A DNA stretch of 64,000 nt, taken from Nothopassalora personata. Its lineage: Eukaryota; Ascomycota; Dothideomycetes; Mycosphaerellales; Mycosphaerellaceae. How positions within the stretch are numbered: the stretch's first letter is position 1; each line of letters begins with the position of its first letter. Positions 55,814-64,000 of the stretch are shown here, piece by piece. Under the pieces are notes generated by a model. It saw only the letters and a list, made by a program, of their open reading frames with translations, was not told the origin of the DNA and searched no databases. The translations under genes and the position numbers were made by a program. The DNA lies in contig CM066299.1 in assembly GCA_033816765.1 (NCBI GenBank), forward strand, positions 806,001 to 870,000, written 5' to 3'.

Positions 55814-57847
55814 ATGCCCAAGGAAACCAACGCACCAAAGGCCTCAGCAACAGGCCGCGTTGAAGGAAACAACATGACTTCCCAGCAGTCACAGACACAA
55901 GGCAAGCGCACCTCTCTTTTCCCCGACCTCTCCAGTTTCGACAGTCAGACACAAGGAGACGACACTCGGCGAGTCACAGTTGACACCGGTGTCGCGCTTC
56001 AGCAAGAGCTGGACAAGGCATGGAACAAAGCACAAGACAGGGAGCAGAACGGTGAGCTTGATTTCACAGAACTCTTCGAGCCCAGGGTGGGAGAAGAGGA
56101 GGACACACCAGTCTTCATTTCACACGACGAAGCCGAACACATCGCTGCCGCCGACTTCCAGAACATCACCGCCGAAGACCTGGCCACACTGACCAAGGAA
56201 CACCCGAAGACCGTCCACGATTTCGTGCTACGAGGATTCAACACTGCCATCATATCTAGCCAACAACTCGATGTGATGCAACGCGCCAATGCACTTCAGA
56301 ACAAGCAGTACCGTACGCTGTATGCCGAGTACGATCGCATCCACGGGATGCTCAAGACCGAACAGACCGCCCTCGCGAAGATGGCCCAGGACCTTAAGAA
56401 TAAGAACGCCGACACCCTCAAACTCAAGGCTGTCGAGAAGAAGTACAAGGATGCGAACGAGCTATGTCAGCAGTTCGCCGATATCACCGACTCGGAGAAG
56501 AAGAAGAGCCAGGCATTACAAGCTGAGGTTGATGACCTGAAGGTCCGTCTGCAAGCAGCAGAGGACCAGGCACGAGGACGTCGTTCGCGCTCGCGCCCAC
56601 GCTCACGCCCACGATCACCACCACCCCGCGAGACCTCACTCGAGGTGCTCCAGCGTCGGTACCGTGAGGCGGCAGCAGGAGGAGGTGGCGGAGGAGACGA
56701 TGATGACGATGGCAATGGAGACAAGGACAGGGATCGCCGTGGTCGTGACCATGACCGACCACGTCGTGATGAGCGCCAAGGCACACAAGGCACGCAGCGG
56801 TCAGGCGGTGGTCGCAGCAACCGCACGCAGCAGACACCTCTCGTGGACCTGCCGGAGCGTCTCATCAACATCGACCCCACCCTCGACCGCAGCATGAAGA
56901 TCGGCAAGGGTGTGCCTGACCCAAAGAAGTTCAAGAACGATGACGACCCGACTTATGACAGCTGGTACACAAGCATCCTGCTGAAGTTGACAGTCGCGAC
57001 GTTCCGCACTGAACAGGACGCCCTACGCTTCCTGTATGGATGGACGGACGGTGAGGTGCAGAAGACTGTGAAGCCTCGCATCCCCATCCCCGGGCACCAG
57101 GCTTTCAACGAGTTCATGACTGGCGAAGAACTGTTGGACTGGATGACTCGACAGTACGGCGTCCGCAACGAGGCCACCAAGGCTGCAGTGGACATCACTA
57201 CCTGCAAACAGGCTCAGAAGGAGAACTTCGTCCCATTCTTCGCACGCTATTCCAAGCTGAGGGCATGGGTTGACTGGAGTGACGAGACCGAGTTGATGCT
57301 GTTCCGCACACGCCTCAACAAGCGCTACTACATCAAGACCTTCGGAGACCGCGAGGTGGACCGACGTCTGAACAGCATGCAGGACGTGATCGAAGAGTGC
57401 ACTGCACTGGACGAGCAGTTCTACGAGACCGAGCAGCTGTACCCTCAAGAGAACAACAACCGCCCACGCGGCAATGGAGGAGGCAACCAGAACGGCAACG
57501 GCAACGGCAACCAGAACCAGGGCAACACAGCTGCAGCTGCAGCCGCTGGTGCTGCCGGCGCCGTCGTTCAGCGCCCACCACAGTACGTAGGCACCAAGAA
57601 GAAGGAAGACTTGCCAGCTCACCTTCGGGACCTCCCACCGCTCAACTATGAGGGTCGCGAGGAATTGAAGAAGCAGGGCAAGTGCTACCGATGCCGCACC
57701 GGACCCCACTTATCCAGCAATACCGAGTGCCCGATGTATGGCTACGACGGCGACTATCGCCCACCGCGCCCGCGTAACAACAACGGAGGCAACACCAACC
57801 TCAGTTCCCTGGCCGCCGGGCAGGGAAATGGCGAGGCCACTGCCTAA
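55814..57847 (+). CDS. gag: Gag of Ty3 chromovirus E
   Basis: 677 residues, open from ATG to TAA. The order is an acidic N-terminal region, a coiled coil at about 160-255, an Arg/Ser-rich stretch (about 256-275), an Asp/Gly/Arg-rich linker, then a capsid-like domain at about 375-550 (DSWYTSILLKLTVATF; FFARYSKLRAWVDW). After a Gly/Asn-rich linker, a CCHC-like knuckle has Cys624, Cys627, His632 and Cys639; its last spacing (6) is longer than the usual 4. It would form the particle shell and package the RNA. Its last 70 nt overlap the pol frame, and a G GGA AAT slip site lies 15 nt before the stop codon. Confidence 0.93.
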   Translation: MPKETNAPKASATGRVEGNNMTSQQSQTQGKRTSLFPDLSSFDSQTQGDDTRRVTVDTGVALQQELDKAWNKAQDREQNGELDFTELFEPRVGEEEDTPVFISHDEAEHIAAADFQNITAEDLATLTKEHPKTVHDFVLRGFNTAIISSQQLDVMQRANALQNKQYRTLYAEYDRIHGMLKTEQTALAKMAQDLKNKNADTLKLKAVEKKYKDANELCQQFADITDSEKKKSQALQAEVDDLKVRLQAAEDQARGRRSRSRPRSRPRSPPPRETSLEVLQRRYREAAAGGGGGGDDDDDGNGDKDRDRRGRDHDRPRRDERQGTQGTQRSGGGRSNRTQQTPLVDLPERLINIDPTLDRSMKIGKGVPDPKKFKNDDDPTYDSWYTSILLKLTVATFRTEQDALRFLYGWTDGEVQKTVKPRIPIPGHQAFNEFMTGEELLDWMTRQYGVRNEATKAAVDITTCKQAQKENFVPFFARYSKLRAWVDWSDETELMLFRTRLNKRYYIKTFGDREVDRRLNSMQDVIEECTALDEQFYETEQLYPQENNNRPRGNGGGNQNGNGNGNQNQGNTAAAAAAGAAGAVVQRPPQYVGTKKKEDLPAHLRDLPPLNYEGREELKKQGKCYRCRTGPHLSSNTECPMYGYDGDYRPPRPRNNNGGNTNLSSLAAGQGNGEATA

Positions 57848-57863
57848 GCGTGGCAGACAGTGG
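57823..57863 (+). promoter_or_regulatory. Probable -1 frameshift signal between gag and pol of element E
   Basis: Heptamer G GGA AAT (57823-57829) has X XXY YYZ form in the gag phase. After a 7-nt spacer, CCACTG (57837-57842) can pair with CAGTGG (57858-57863), or CTGCC with GGCAG inside it; the gag stop codon lies in the loop. Slipping back one base enters the pol frame, which is open from 57778. Confidence 0.6.
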
Positions 57864-60800
57864 TCAACCGAACAACCAAGGACAGAAAGAGCATGAGATT
57901 GAGAGACACAGAGTGCAAGAGCAAGACACGGATACAGACTATGGTGAGGAGCTGAAGATATCGGCCTGCGCATTGGAGCCGCAGCAACCAGATGTACACC
58001 CTCACATAGTACTCCCAGTAATGATACAGCATGGGAAGGCACGAGGCCTTGTAGACTCTGCTTCCACCTCTCTCTTTCTCGACTGGAAGTTCACACGCAA
58101 ACACAGAATACCCTTGATACCCCTTGTGCGCAACAAGAACCTGACCCTTGGGGATGGTAAGGCTGCTGCACGTCGCATCACGCACGTAGCCCTCGTCGAT
58201 GTTGATATCGACGGTCATCACGAGCAAATGCTATGCTACATAACCGACCTCGAATACGACATCGTCCTGGGCCTGCCGTGGCTGAGCACGCACAACCCAA
58301 ACATCTTCTGGGAGACCGGTGAAGTGGCACTCAGATCAGACTACTGCTTTGGTCACTGTCTTAAGAACAAGACATCGACAACAGTCCAGTCCCTGAACCA
58401 TCGACACCGACAACGTAAGGAAGCAATGAAATATGGACCAGAGCCCTTCACCGATGATCGCAGCTTCACGGCAGGAGGGGCAGAAGCAGAACTGAACCTA
58501 TCCTCGATGGGCCTGTACGACGATGATGAGGAAGTCGAGTGTATAGGCGTCACGCAGCGCGCCTTCGAGATGTACGCGCACCGACCTGGCGCTGAATGTT
58601 TCTACATACTATCTACCGGCAAAGAGGACGAAGAAGGCGATGGTGAGATCAAGCTGAGCGCAATGGCAGCTGATGACTTGGATCAGTTCCTGAACAAGGA
58701 GTTCAACCATAACCCGAAGGAGAAGCTCCCACCAGAATACCATGATCTCGTAGATGCATTCTCAGCGAAAGACCATGAAGGACTTCCTCCTCACAGACCT
58801 GGAATCGACCACGAAATTCACATCAAGCCTGATGGGCCCCAAGAACCGCCATACCGTAAGCCCTACGGACTGGCGCCTCAGGAGAATGAAGCAGTCAAGA
58901 AGTGGGTCACCGAACAGGAGCAACAAGGCAAAGTCCGGCCAGCAGGACAGAAGACGAGCCAATCGCCGGCACCAGTACTGGTAGTCAGAAAGCCAGGCGG
59001 TGGACTGCGCGTGTGCATCGACTACCGAGGACTCAATGCGATCACTATCAAGAACAGGTACCCTATACCGCTAATCCAAGAGACACTGAACCGCATGCAC
59101 GGCAAGAGGTACTTCACGAAGCTGGACATCGTCGCAGCCTTCAACAAGCTTCGCATTGCAGAAGGGCACGAATGGCTTACAGCATTCGCTACACGATATG
59201 GGGTGTACGAATGTCTTGTGTTACCATTCGGCCTATGCAATGGCCCTGCGTCGTTTCAGTCATACATTAACAGCGTGTTACAAGAACACCTGGATGACTT
59301 CGTCTCCGCGTACCTGGACGACGTTTTAATTTTTAGCGACACACTGGAGGAGCACATCGAACATGTGCGCAAGGTACTAGCAAAATTGAGGGATGCCGGA
59401 CTGACGGTCGACATCGACAAGTGCGAGTTCCACCAGCAGCGAGTTAAGTACCTGGGACTTATTATCACCCCAGATGGCATCGAAATGGACCCAGAGAAGC
59501 TTGAATGTATCCAGTCATGGGAAGCACCTTCCAACCTCAAGGATGTGCAGGCGTTCCTCGGATTCGCCAACTTTTACAGACGGTTCATCGAGGCCTTCTC
59601 ACGCCTCGCAGCGCCGCTGACCGAATTGACCAAGTCAAATGGACCTAGTAATCACAAGAATCGCAGGGTTGACTGGACACCAGCATGCCAAGCAGCATTT
59701 GACGCTCTGAAGGCAGCATTCAGCAAAGCCGGTATGCTCGCACACTATGTGCCCGGTAGGCAAACAGTAGTCGAAACGGACTCATCAGATTTCGTGAACG
59801 CCGGAGTGCTTTCTCAGTACGACGAGGAAGGCGTGCTTCACCCTGTAGCATTCTATTCAAAGAAGCTGAGCCCGCAGGAATGCAACTATGAGATTTATGA
59901 CAAGGAGCTTCTAGCGATTATTAAGGCCTTCGAGGAATGGCGCCCGGAGTTGGCCTGCGAGGCGGATGATGACACCATCGAACCCGTGAAGGTGTTCACG
60001 GATCACAAGAACTTGGAGTACTTTATGACCACTAAGCAGCTGAATCGGCGCCAGGCACGTTGGGCCGAATTCCTGTCCCAGTTCAACTTCCGTATTGTCT
60101 ATCGACCAGGTGTCCAAGGCACAAAGCCTGACAGCCTCACGAGACGCAGCCAGGACCTTCCGCAGGGGGTGGACGATCCGCGAAATCAGCATCAGCATCA
60201 GACGTTGCTGCCGCCTGAGCGATTTCTTAAGATCGACTCGATGCGCGCAACTGTCGAAGATGCGGCTGAGGATGTTGCACCTGTTGAGAACACACCTACC
60301 GCACCAATTGAGGAAGCCCTGAACCCGGAGGCCACCGAATTCATACCGTCCACGCAGACGCAGACAGCATCCGAGACGGAACAGGAAGCCGAACTCGAGT
60401 ACAGAATGACAATGGCTTATGCCGCGGATGCAGACCTGAAGTCAGCTATCAGAGCCCTGCAGAAGGGCGAGACCCCAGCACTCCTTCAGAAAGCGAAGGT
60501 GCATCCAGTACACTGCAAGGTCGAAGGGGACCTGCTGTACGTCCGTAACCAGTATAATGACTGGAGTCTATGGGTGCCAGAGGACCAGAAGCTCCGCACT
60601 CGGATAGTCAAGATGAACCATGACACCCCAGCGGCCGGTCACCCAGGCAGAGCCCGCACCTACGAGCTCGTTGCACGTGAATTCTACTGGCCTGGTTTGG
60701 CTAGATCTGTGCGCAGATACAACGCGAATTGCCGCAGGTGCCGCACGACGAAATCTGTGCATACCCAGCCACCTGGATTACTGCACCCACTTTCGGTGCC

Positions 60801-62652
60801 AGAACGACCTTGGCAACACATCGCAGTTGACTTTGTGGTTGACCTGCCACCAAGCGAACTCGACGGCATGACTTACACCAATGTTATGACAGTCACCGAC
60901 AGACTCACTAAGGAAGTGGAACTGATACCCATCGGCGCGATGACAGCGCAGAACGCGGCGCGACTTTTCTTAAAGCACGTGTTCACCCGGCATGGCCTCC
61001 CAGAAACCATCACGTCTGATCGCGGAAAGCAGTTCATCGCCACTTTCTGGAAGCGCCTATGCAAGATGCTGCGCATCAGCAGGAAGCTGAGTTCCTCCTA
61101 CCACCCTGAAACGGATGGGCAATCAGAACGCACTAACCAAGAGATGGAACAGTACTTACGCACCTTCACGAATGAGGCACAGAGCGACTGGGCCGACTGG
61201 CTGTGCTTAGCGCAGTTCGCTATTAACAACCGAGTGTCGGAGACCACTGGAGTGTCACCGTTCTACGCCAATGTTGGATATAACCCAGAGTTCACCGAGC
61301 GTATCGATTTGCAAGCAGGCAAGGACCGACACATGACAACCCTTCAGCGACTCGACAGCAAGTCAGCCGAAGCCTTCGCCAAACGCATCTGTGAGCTACA
61401 TCGCAATCTTCAAGAGAACATGAGGATGTCACAGGCGCTGCAAGCCGAAGCAGCAAACAGGCACCGAAGCATCCCACCAGACTACAAGGTTGGCGACTGG
61501 GTGTATCTAAGCACGAAGAACATTCGCACCACTCGACCATCCAAGAAGCTGGACCGCAGATATGCAGGACCGTACCAGATCACGGAGGTGATGCCCGCTA
61601 GGCTGTCATACAAGCTGAACCTGTCGGATGCATTGAGCGGACTCGATAATTGCTTCCACACCTCCCTGTTACAGCGAGCCGACAACCCCGATCTCCCACC
61701 GCTCGAGGGACAGCACCTGGCACCGCCGCCGCCAGTGGCCATCGAACCCGACACAACTGCAGCTGACGCAGTCGCCGATGTCACAGTCACAGCCCCGGCA
61801 CCAGAATATGAGGTGGACAAGATCTTGGACATGTACACGCGGAAGCGCGCAGGCAAAGTGAAGAAGGGAAAGAAGCGCAAGGTGGACACTTGGTACAAGG
61901 TGCGATGGACTGGCTATCAGGATATGGAGGCCGGAGAGACTTGGCAACCTGCAGAGGACCTGTTTGTGAGGGCAGCCGCCGCTCTTGCGGACTTTCACCA
62001 TAGCCGGCCGGATTTGCCCACGCCTCAGGGCTTCGCAACGCCATCTGACTGGTCTCCAGTCAATGAGGTGCTCGGACTTAACACGATCAGGGTCGACAGA
62101 GACACCGCCACAAATAAGCCTAGCCGAGCCTTGCCTCTGATAGAATCTGGTCAGCGCATGTTCACTACGCACCGCTACGATGATCAGGTTACAGGAAAGT
62201 CCGTCGTCCCAACTGAGGATCACGGTGCAAGCCGCCGCCCTCAGCTCTACGACAGAACAGACAGTTGTACCGATGTTCTAGCGAACCCTGCAGAGCCTGC
62301 ATTGATACCCAACCTTGGTCAAAAGGATCAGACGCGAGCGTTCGCCGAAGAGGGGCTTAGGCCCTGGGCGTGCCAGCAGTATGAGCAAACAGAGTCTGAT
62401 GCGCAAGCCGCAGCAGTAGTGACAGAGATGGAGGACGACCTTGAAGACGATTGGACGTTTGCACGATTATGGAGTTCGACAGGCAAGGGTGATAAGTGGC
62501 CGCACAAGACGATGGATAGGCGAGTTAATGGACTGAACGCTCAGAGGACTGAGACGAGTTTTGAGAGGGGGGGTACTGTCACGGGCAGCCCGCGACCCTT
62601 CACTGACGATGCGTCGTCCCGGCGGAACCTCGGACCTTCCGCATCGGGTTAG
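57850..62652 (+). CDS. pol: Pol of Ty3 chromovirus E
   Basis: The frame is open from 57778 and has no ATG at the start (57850 is GTG), so translation by -1 frameshift from gag is likely. Counting from 57850 (1,600 residues): protease with Asp69 (LVDSAS; DSA instead of DSG); RT at about 330-560 with YLDD at 488-491; RNase H at about 640-775 (ETDSSD, YDKELLAI, FTDHKNL); integrase with H2C2 zinc region (about 925-965) and catalytic Asp994, Asp1057 and Glu1093 (D-x62-D-x35-E); chromodomain at about 1320-1385 (YEVDKILD, WYKVRWTGY). A C-terminal tail of about 200 residues follows, running through the polypurine tract into the 3' LTR. All catalytic residues are present, so the enzyme set looks functional. 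Confidence 0.95.
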   Translation: MADSGQPNNQGQKEHEIERHRVQEQDTDTDYGEELKISACALEPQQPDVHPHIVLPVMIQHGKARGLVDSASTSLFLDWKFTRKHRIPLIPLVRNKNLTLGDGKAAARRITHVALVDVDIDGHHEQMLCYITDLEYDIVLGLPWLSTHNPNIFWETGEVALRSDYCFGHCLKNKTSTTVQSLNHRHRQRKEAMKYGPEPFTDDRSFTAGGAEAELNLSSMGLYDDDEEVECIGVTQRAFEMYAHRPGAECFYILSTGKEDEEGDGEIKLSAMAADDLDQFLNKEFNHNPKEKLPPEYHDLVDAFSAKDHEGLPPHRPGIDHEIHIKPDGPQEPPYRKPYGLAPQENEAVKKWVTEQEQQGKVRPAGQKTSQSPAPVLVVRKPGGGLRVCIDYRGLNAITIKNRYPIPLIQETLNRMHGKRYFTKLDIVAAFNKLRIAEGHEWLTAFATRYGVYECLVLPFGLCNGPASFQSYINSVLQEHLDDFVSAYLDDVLIFSDTLEEHIEHVRKVLAKLRDAGLTVDIDKCEFHQQRVKYLGLIITPDGIEMDPEKLECIQSWEAPSNLKDVQAFLGFANFYRRFIEAFSRLAAPLTELTKSNGPSNHKNRRVDWTPACQAAFDALKAAFSKAGMLAHYVPGRQTVVETDSSDFVNAGVLSQYDEEGVLHPVAFYSKKLSPQECNYEIYDKELLAIIKAFEEWRPELACEADDDTIEPVKVFTDHKNLEYFMTTKQLNRRQARWAEFLSQFNFRIVYRPGVQGTKPDSLTRRSQDLPQGVDDPRNQHQHQTLLPPERFLKIDSMRATVEDAAEDVAPVENTPTAPIEEALNPEATEFIPSTQTQTASETEQEAELEYRMTMAYAADADLKSAIRALQKGETPALLQKAKVHPVHCKVEGDLLYVRNQYNDWSLWVPEDQKLRTRIVKMNHDTPAAGHPGRARTYELVAREFYWPGLARSVRRYNANCRRCRTTKSVHTQPPGLLHPLSVPERPWQHIAVDFVVDLPPSELDGMTYTNVMTVTDRLTKEVELIPIGAMTAQNAARLFLKHVFTRHGLPETITSDRGKQFIATFWKRLCKMLRISRKLSSSYHPETDGQSERTNQEMEQYLRTFTNEAQSDWADWLCLAQFAINNRVSETTGVSPFYANVGYNPEFTERIDLQAGKDRHMTTLQRLDSKSAEAFAKRICELHRNLQENMRMSQALQAEAANRHRSIPPDYKVGDWVYLSTKNIRTTRPSKKLDRRYAGPYQITEVMPARLSYKLNLSDALSGLDNCFHTSLLQRADNPDLPPLEGQHLAPPPPVAIEPDTTAADAVADVTVTAPAPEYEVDKILDMYTRKRAGKVKKGKKRKVDTWYKVRWTGYQDMEAGETWQPAEDLFVRAAAALADFHHSRPDLPTPQGFATPSDWSPVNEVLGLNTIRVDRDTATNKPSRALPLIESGQRMFTTHRYDDQVTGKSVVPTEDHGASRRPQLYDRTDSCTDVLANPAEPALIPNLGQKDQTRAFAEEGLRPWACQQYEQTESDAQAAAVVTEMEDDLEDDWTFARLWSSTGKGDKWPHKTMDRRVNGLNAQRTETSFERGGTVTGSPRPFTDDASSRRNLGPSASG
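62563..62573 (+). other. Polypurine tract of element E
   Basis: GAGAGGGGGGG, three bases before the 3' LTR and inside the pol reading frame. Confidence 0.85.
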
Positions 62653-62760
62653 CGCGGCTTGGCGATGCTTTATCTATCCGCCGCGCCTCGCGCTCCTCTT
62701 TCGTAGCTTCGTAGAACAACAACTATCTCATTCGGACCCTATGGTACGCGCGCCCTTACA
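62577..62760 (+). repeat. 3' LTR of element E
   Basis: 184 bp, identical to the 5' LTR by eye. The pol frame continues 76 nt into it. Confidence 0.96.
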
Positions 62761-62765
62761 TTAAT

Positions 62766-63110
62766 TAAGTTATATAACTCCTTAGCTAACTTCTCTATAT
62801 CTCTAAAGTTTAGCCTTAGTATAGAGTCTAATCTAGCTATAATTATACTATAGGCTTATATGTCCTCCTTCTTCTAGCGCTTATAGGCTACTATATATCC
62901 TACACTTCTAGTAATATCTTAGGGAGCTTTATTCTAGGCTATAGGTATATCTATAGTTTCTATAGTAGATATAGACCTTACTCTCTAGGTTTGTATATAA
63001 GCTACCCTTCTTAGTTTATGCTTTAGATTAACCTAGTCTAGGTTATAGATAACATATCTAACTAGATCCTTCTTTAGTAGTGCGCTAATTAGCATAGATT
63101 TCTATGCCTA
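62766..63110 (-). pseudogene. Copia C: N-terminal gag part, right of element E
   Basis: Continues Copia C beyond element E on the minus strand: text such as MLISALLKKDLVRYVI and RLDSILRLNFRDIEKLAKEL, typical of Copia gag starts. It ends at a TA followed by the presumed end of a Pogo element. Confidence 0.6.
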
Positions 63111-64000
63111 ACGTGTTTGATAAGCATGTGAATCAGATAGGCATGTGCATCAACTTTACGAGGTGGATAACTTTGATTCTTGATATCTTATGCTATAGGT
63201 GTCAGAACTACCTCAAAGATGGATCAATTAAATGCTCAGAAGTTACTCTATCTAATGGACAACCTCTTGAGTTGTGTCCCTGTATACCACACTTGCTGCA
63301 GGTTGGTTTGGCTCTTGGCTGTTTCTCAATCTGACCAACTAACTCCATTACCATTTAAGCCTGTGGCTGAGCTATGTCTCTGGCAGCCAATTCATCAGTG
63401 TTAAGTCCAAGAGTAAGCTTGATTTTCTTCCTTGGTGCCCTATGAGACTGTAATTCTTCAATTATAGTCTTTATATTGTTATGTTCAGCCTGGAGTAATG
63501 TTATAGCAGCCTATAACCTTTTAAACCCTCTTAACAACCTGTCTACTGCCTCAAGGATTGAAGTTAGTGAGCTATTCTAATGATTCACAACCCTAGCCTT
63601 AATCTTGCTTGTTTGCCTCTCAACCTGCCTTAGATTCTGAGGGGTATTCTGCGTGTCTAATGAACAAGGTGGTTGTAGAGTTGGTGTTTTGTAACGCAGT
63701 GTTAGCTTGGACAACACAGCCTCTGGATCCAATAGCAATAAACCTAAGCCTCTAAAGGCTGCCTTAATGTTCTAAGAAGTAAATGCAGCCTTATAGGCAG
63801 GCCTGAGTTATGGTAAGAAGTCTTCCTTAATCAAGAAGTGATATCCAACCATGCCAAGCCTTTGGATTCTAGCTGAATATGCCTTCTTTAATAGACTAAA
63901 ACAGCCAATATCCAAAGGCTGTAATAAATGAGAAGAGTGTGCAGGCATACAGAGGGTAATAATGCCTTGTTCCTTACAGAATGACTCAAACTCTAGTGTT
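63111..64000 (-). mobile_element. Pogo/Fot1-type DNA transposon, partial
   Basis: The presumed end is ACGTGTTTGATAAGC, directly after TA (63109-63110), which fits a TA target as used by Tc1/mariner-Pogo elements. The other end lies outside the window. Less mutated than neighbouring Copia C, in which it sits. Confidence 0.6.
63208..64000 (-). pseudogene. Pogo-type DDE transposase, C-terminal part with zinc knuckle
   Basis: Minus strand from the window edge: FESFCKEQGIITLCMPAHSS then HLLQPLDIGCFSLLKKAY, the conserved end of the DDE domain of fungal Pogo/Fot1 transposases. A helical region with a probable coiled coil follows (LLQAEHNNIKTIIEELQ), then CSKCGIQGHNSRGC near 63275, a CX2CX4HX4C zinc knuckle. 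The frame has several TAA/TAG codons, for example after KEDFLP and FTS, so this copy is inactive. It ends at TAG 63210-63208. Confidence 0.8.

Larger units (their letters stand above)
55461..62760 (+). mobile_element. Ty3 chromovirus E, apparently intact and recent
   Basis: 7,300 bp with 184-bp LTRs (55461-55644 and 62577-62760) that are identical by eye, and target duplication TTAAT (55456-55460, 62761-62765). Gag and pol are fully open. GC-rich and CpA-rich, without the RIP-like changes seen all around, so it arrived after the surrounding DNA was mutated. Inserted in Copia C. Confidence 0.96.

Noticed and set aside
55999..57709. Minus-strand ORFs opposite gag of element E as antisense genes
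   Set aside because: They mirror the codon pattern of gag and have no Cys cluster, introns or start context like the antisense genes in the other two chromoviruses.

Overview
The window comes from a filamentous ascomycete (Pezizomycotina, probably Dothideomycetes; inferred). The host genes are GC-balanced and carry 49-95 bp GT-AG introns. The repeats show a RIP-like mutation pattern: CpA/TpG is depleted, TpA is enriched, and CpG is retained. Almost every stop inside the old transposon frames is a TAG or TAA that a CAG, CAA or TGG would give. About 20 kb is host DNA and about 43 kb is nested transposons.

Host part (1-20,891). An N-terminal fragment of an anion:cation-symporter-type MFS transporter (minus strand) stood head to head with a TauD/Jlp1-type 2-oxoglutarate dioxygenase (plus strand, 3 exons). 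Their shared upstream region is now split by a 7.9-kb block: a hAT-like element (CAGTG ends, 8-bp target duplication) carrying a Ty3 chromovirus inside it. Next come an epoxide hydrolase (minus, 2 exons), a divergently transcribed sugar-porter MFS transporter (plus, 2 exons) and an FAD-dependent amine/amino-acid oxidase of the sarcosine/fructosyl-amino-acid oxidase family (minus, 3 exons). Together they look like a small catabolic neighbourhood. The gaps hold only unconvincing ORFs.

Transposon part (20,892-64,000). This is a five-level nest that can be resolved from target-site duplications (TSDs). A degraded Copia element (called C here) is split by a giant Ty3-like element D (21,883-53,122) and by an intact, recent Ty3 chromovirus E (55,461-62,760; identical 184-bp LTRs, open gag and pol). 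Element D is split by Copia A (26,973-33,026) and by Ty3 chromovirus F (36,962-50,307). F is split by Copia B (42,312-48,247), a solo Copia LTR and another solo LTR; A and B each contain one further solo LTR. A Fot1/Pogo-type transposase runs off the right end.

Most notable points: (1) two different chromoviruses (1,482-8,182 and F) carry, between the chromodomain and the 3' LTR, an antisense gene for a six-cysteine plus coiled-coil protein; one copy has four exons whose phases all agree. (2) Element D has an extra frame of about 1,045 codons after pol, with no domain I recognise. (3) Element E shows a canonical -1 frameshift signal and a Tf1-like self-priming site, and the first chromovirus shows the same kind of priming site. 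(4) Copia A and B share the same disabling mutations but have different TSDs, so a damaged element appears to have transposed. (5) Solo LTRs carry hypervariable short-repeat patches at one fixed place.
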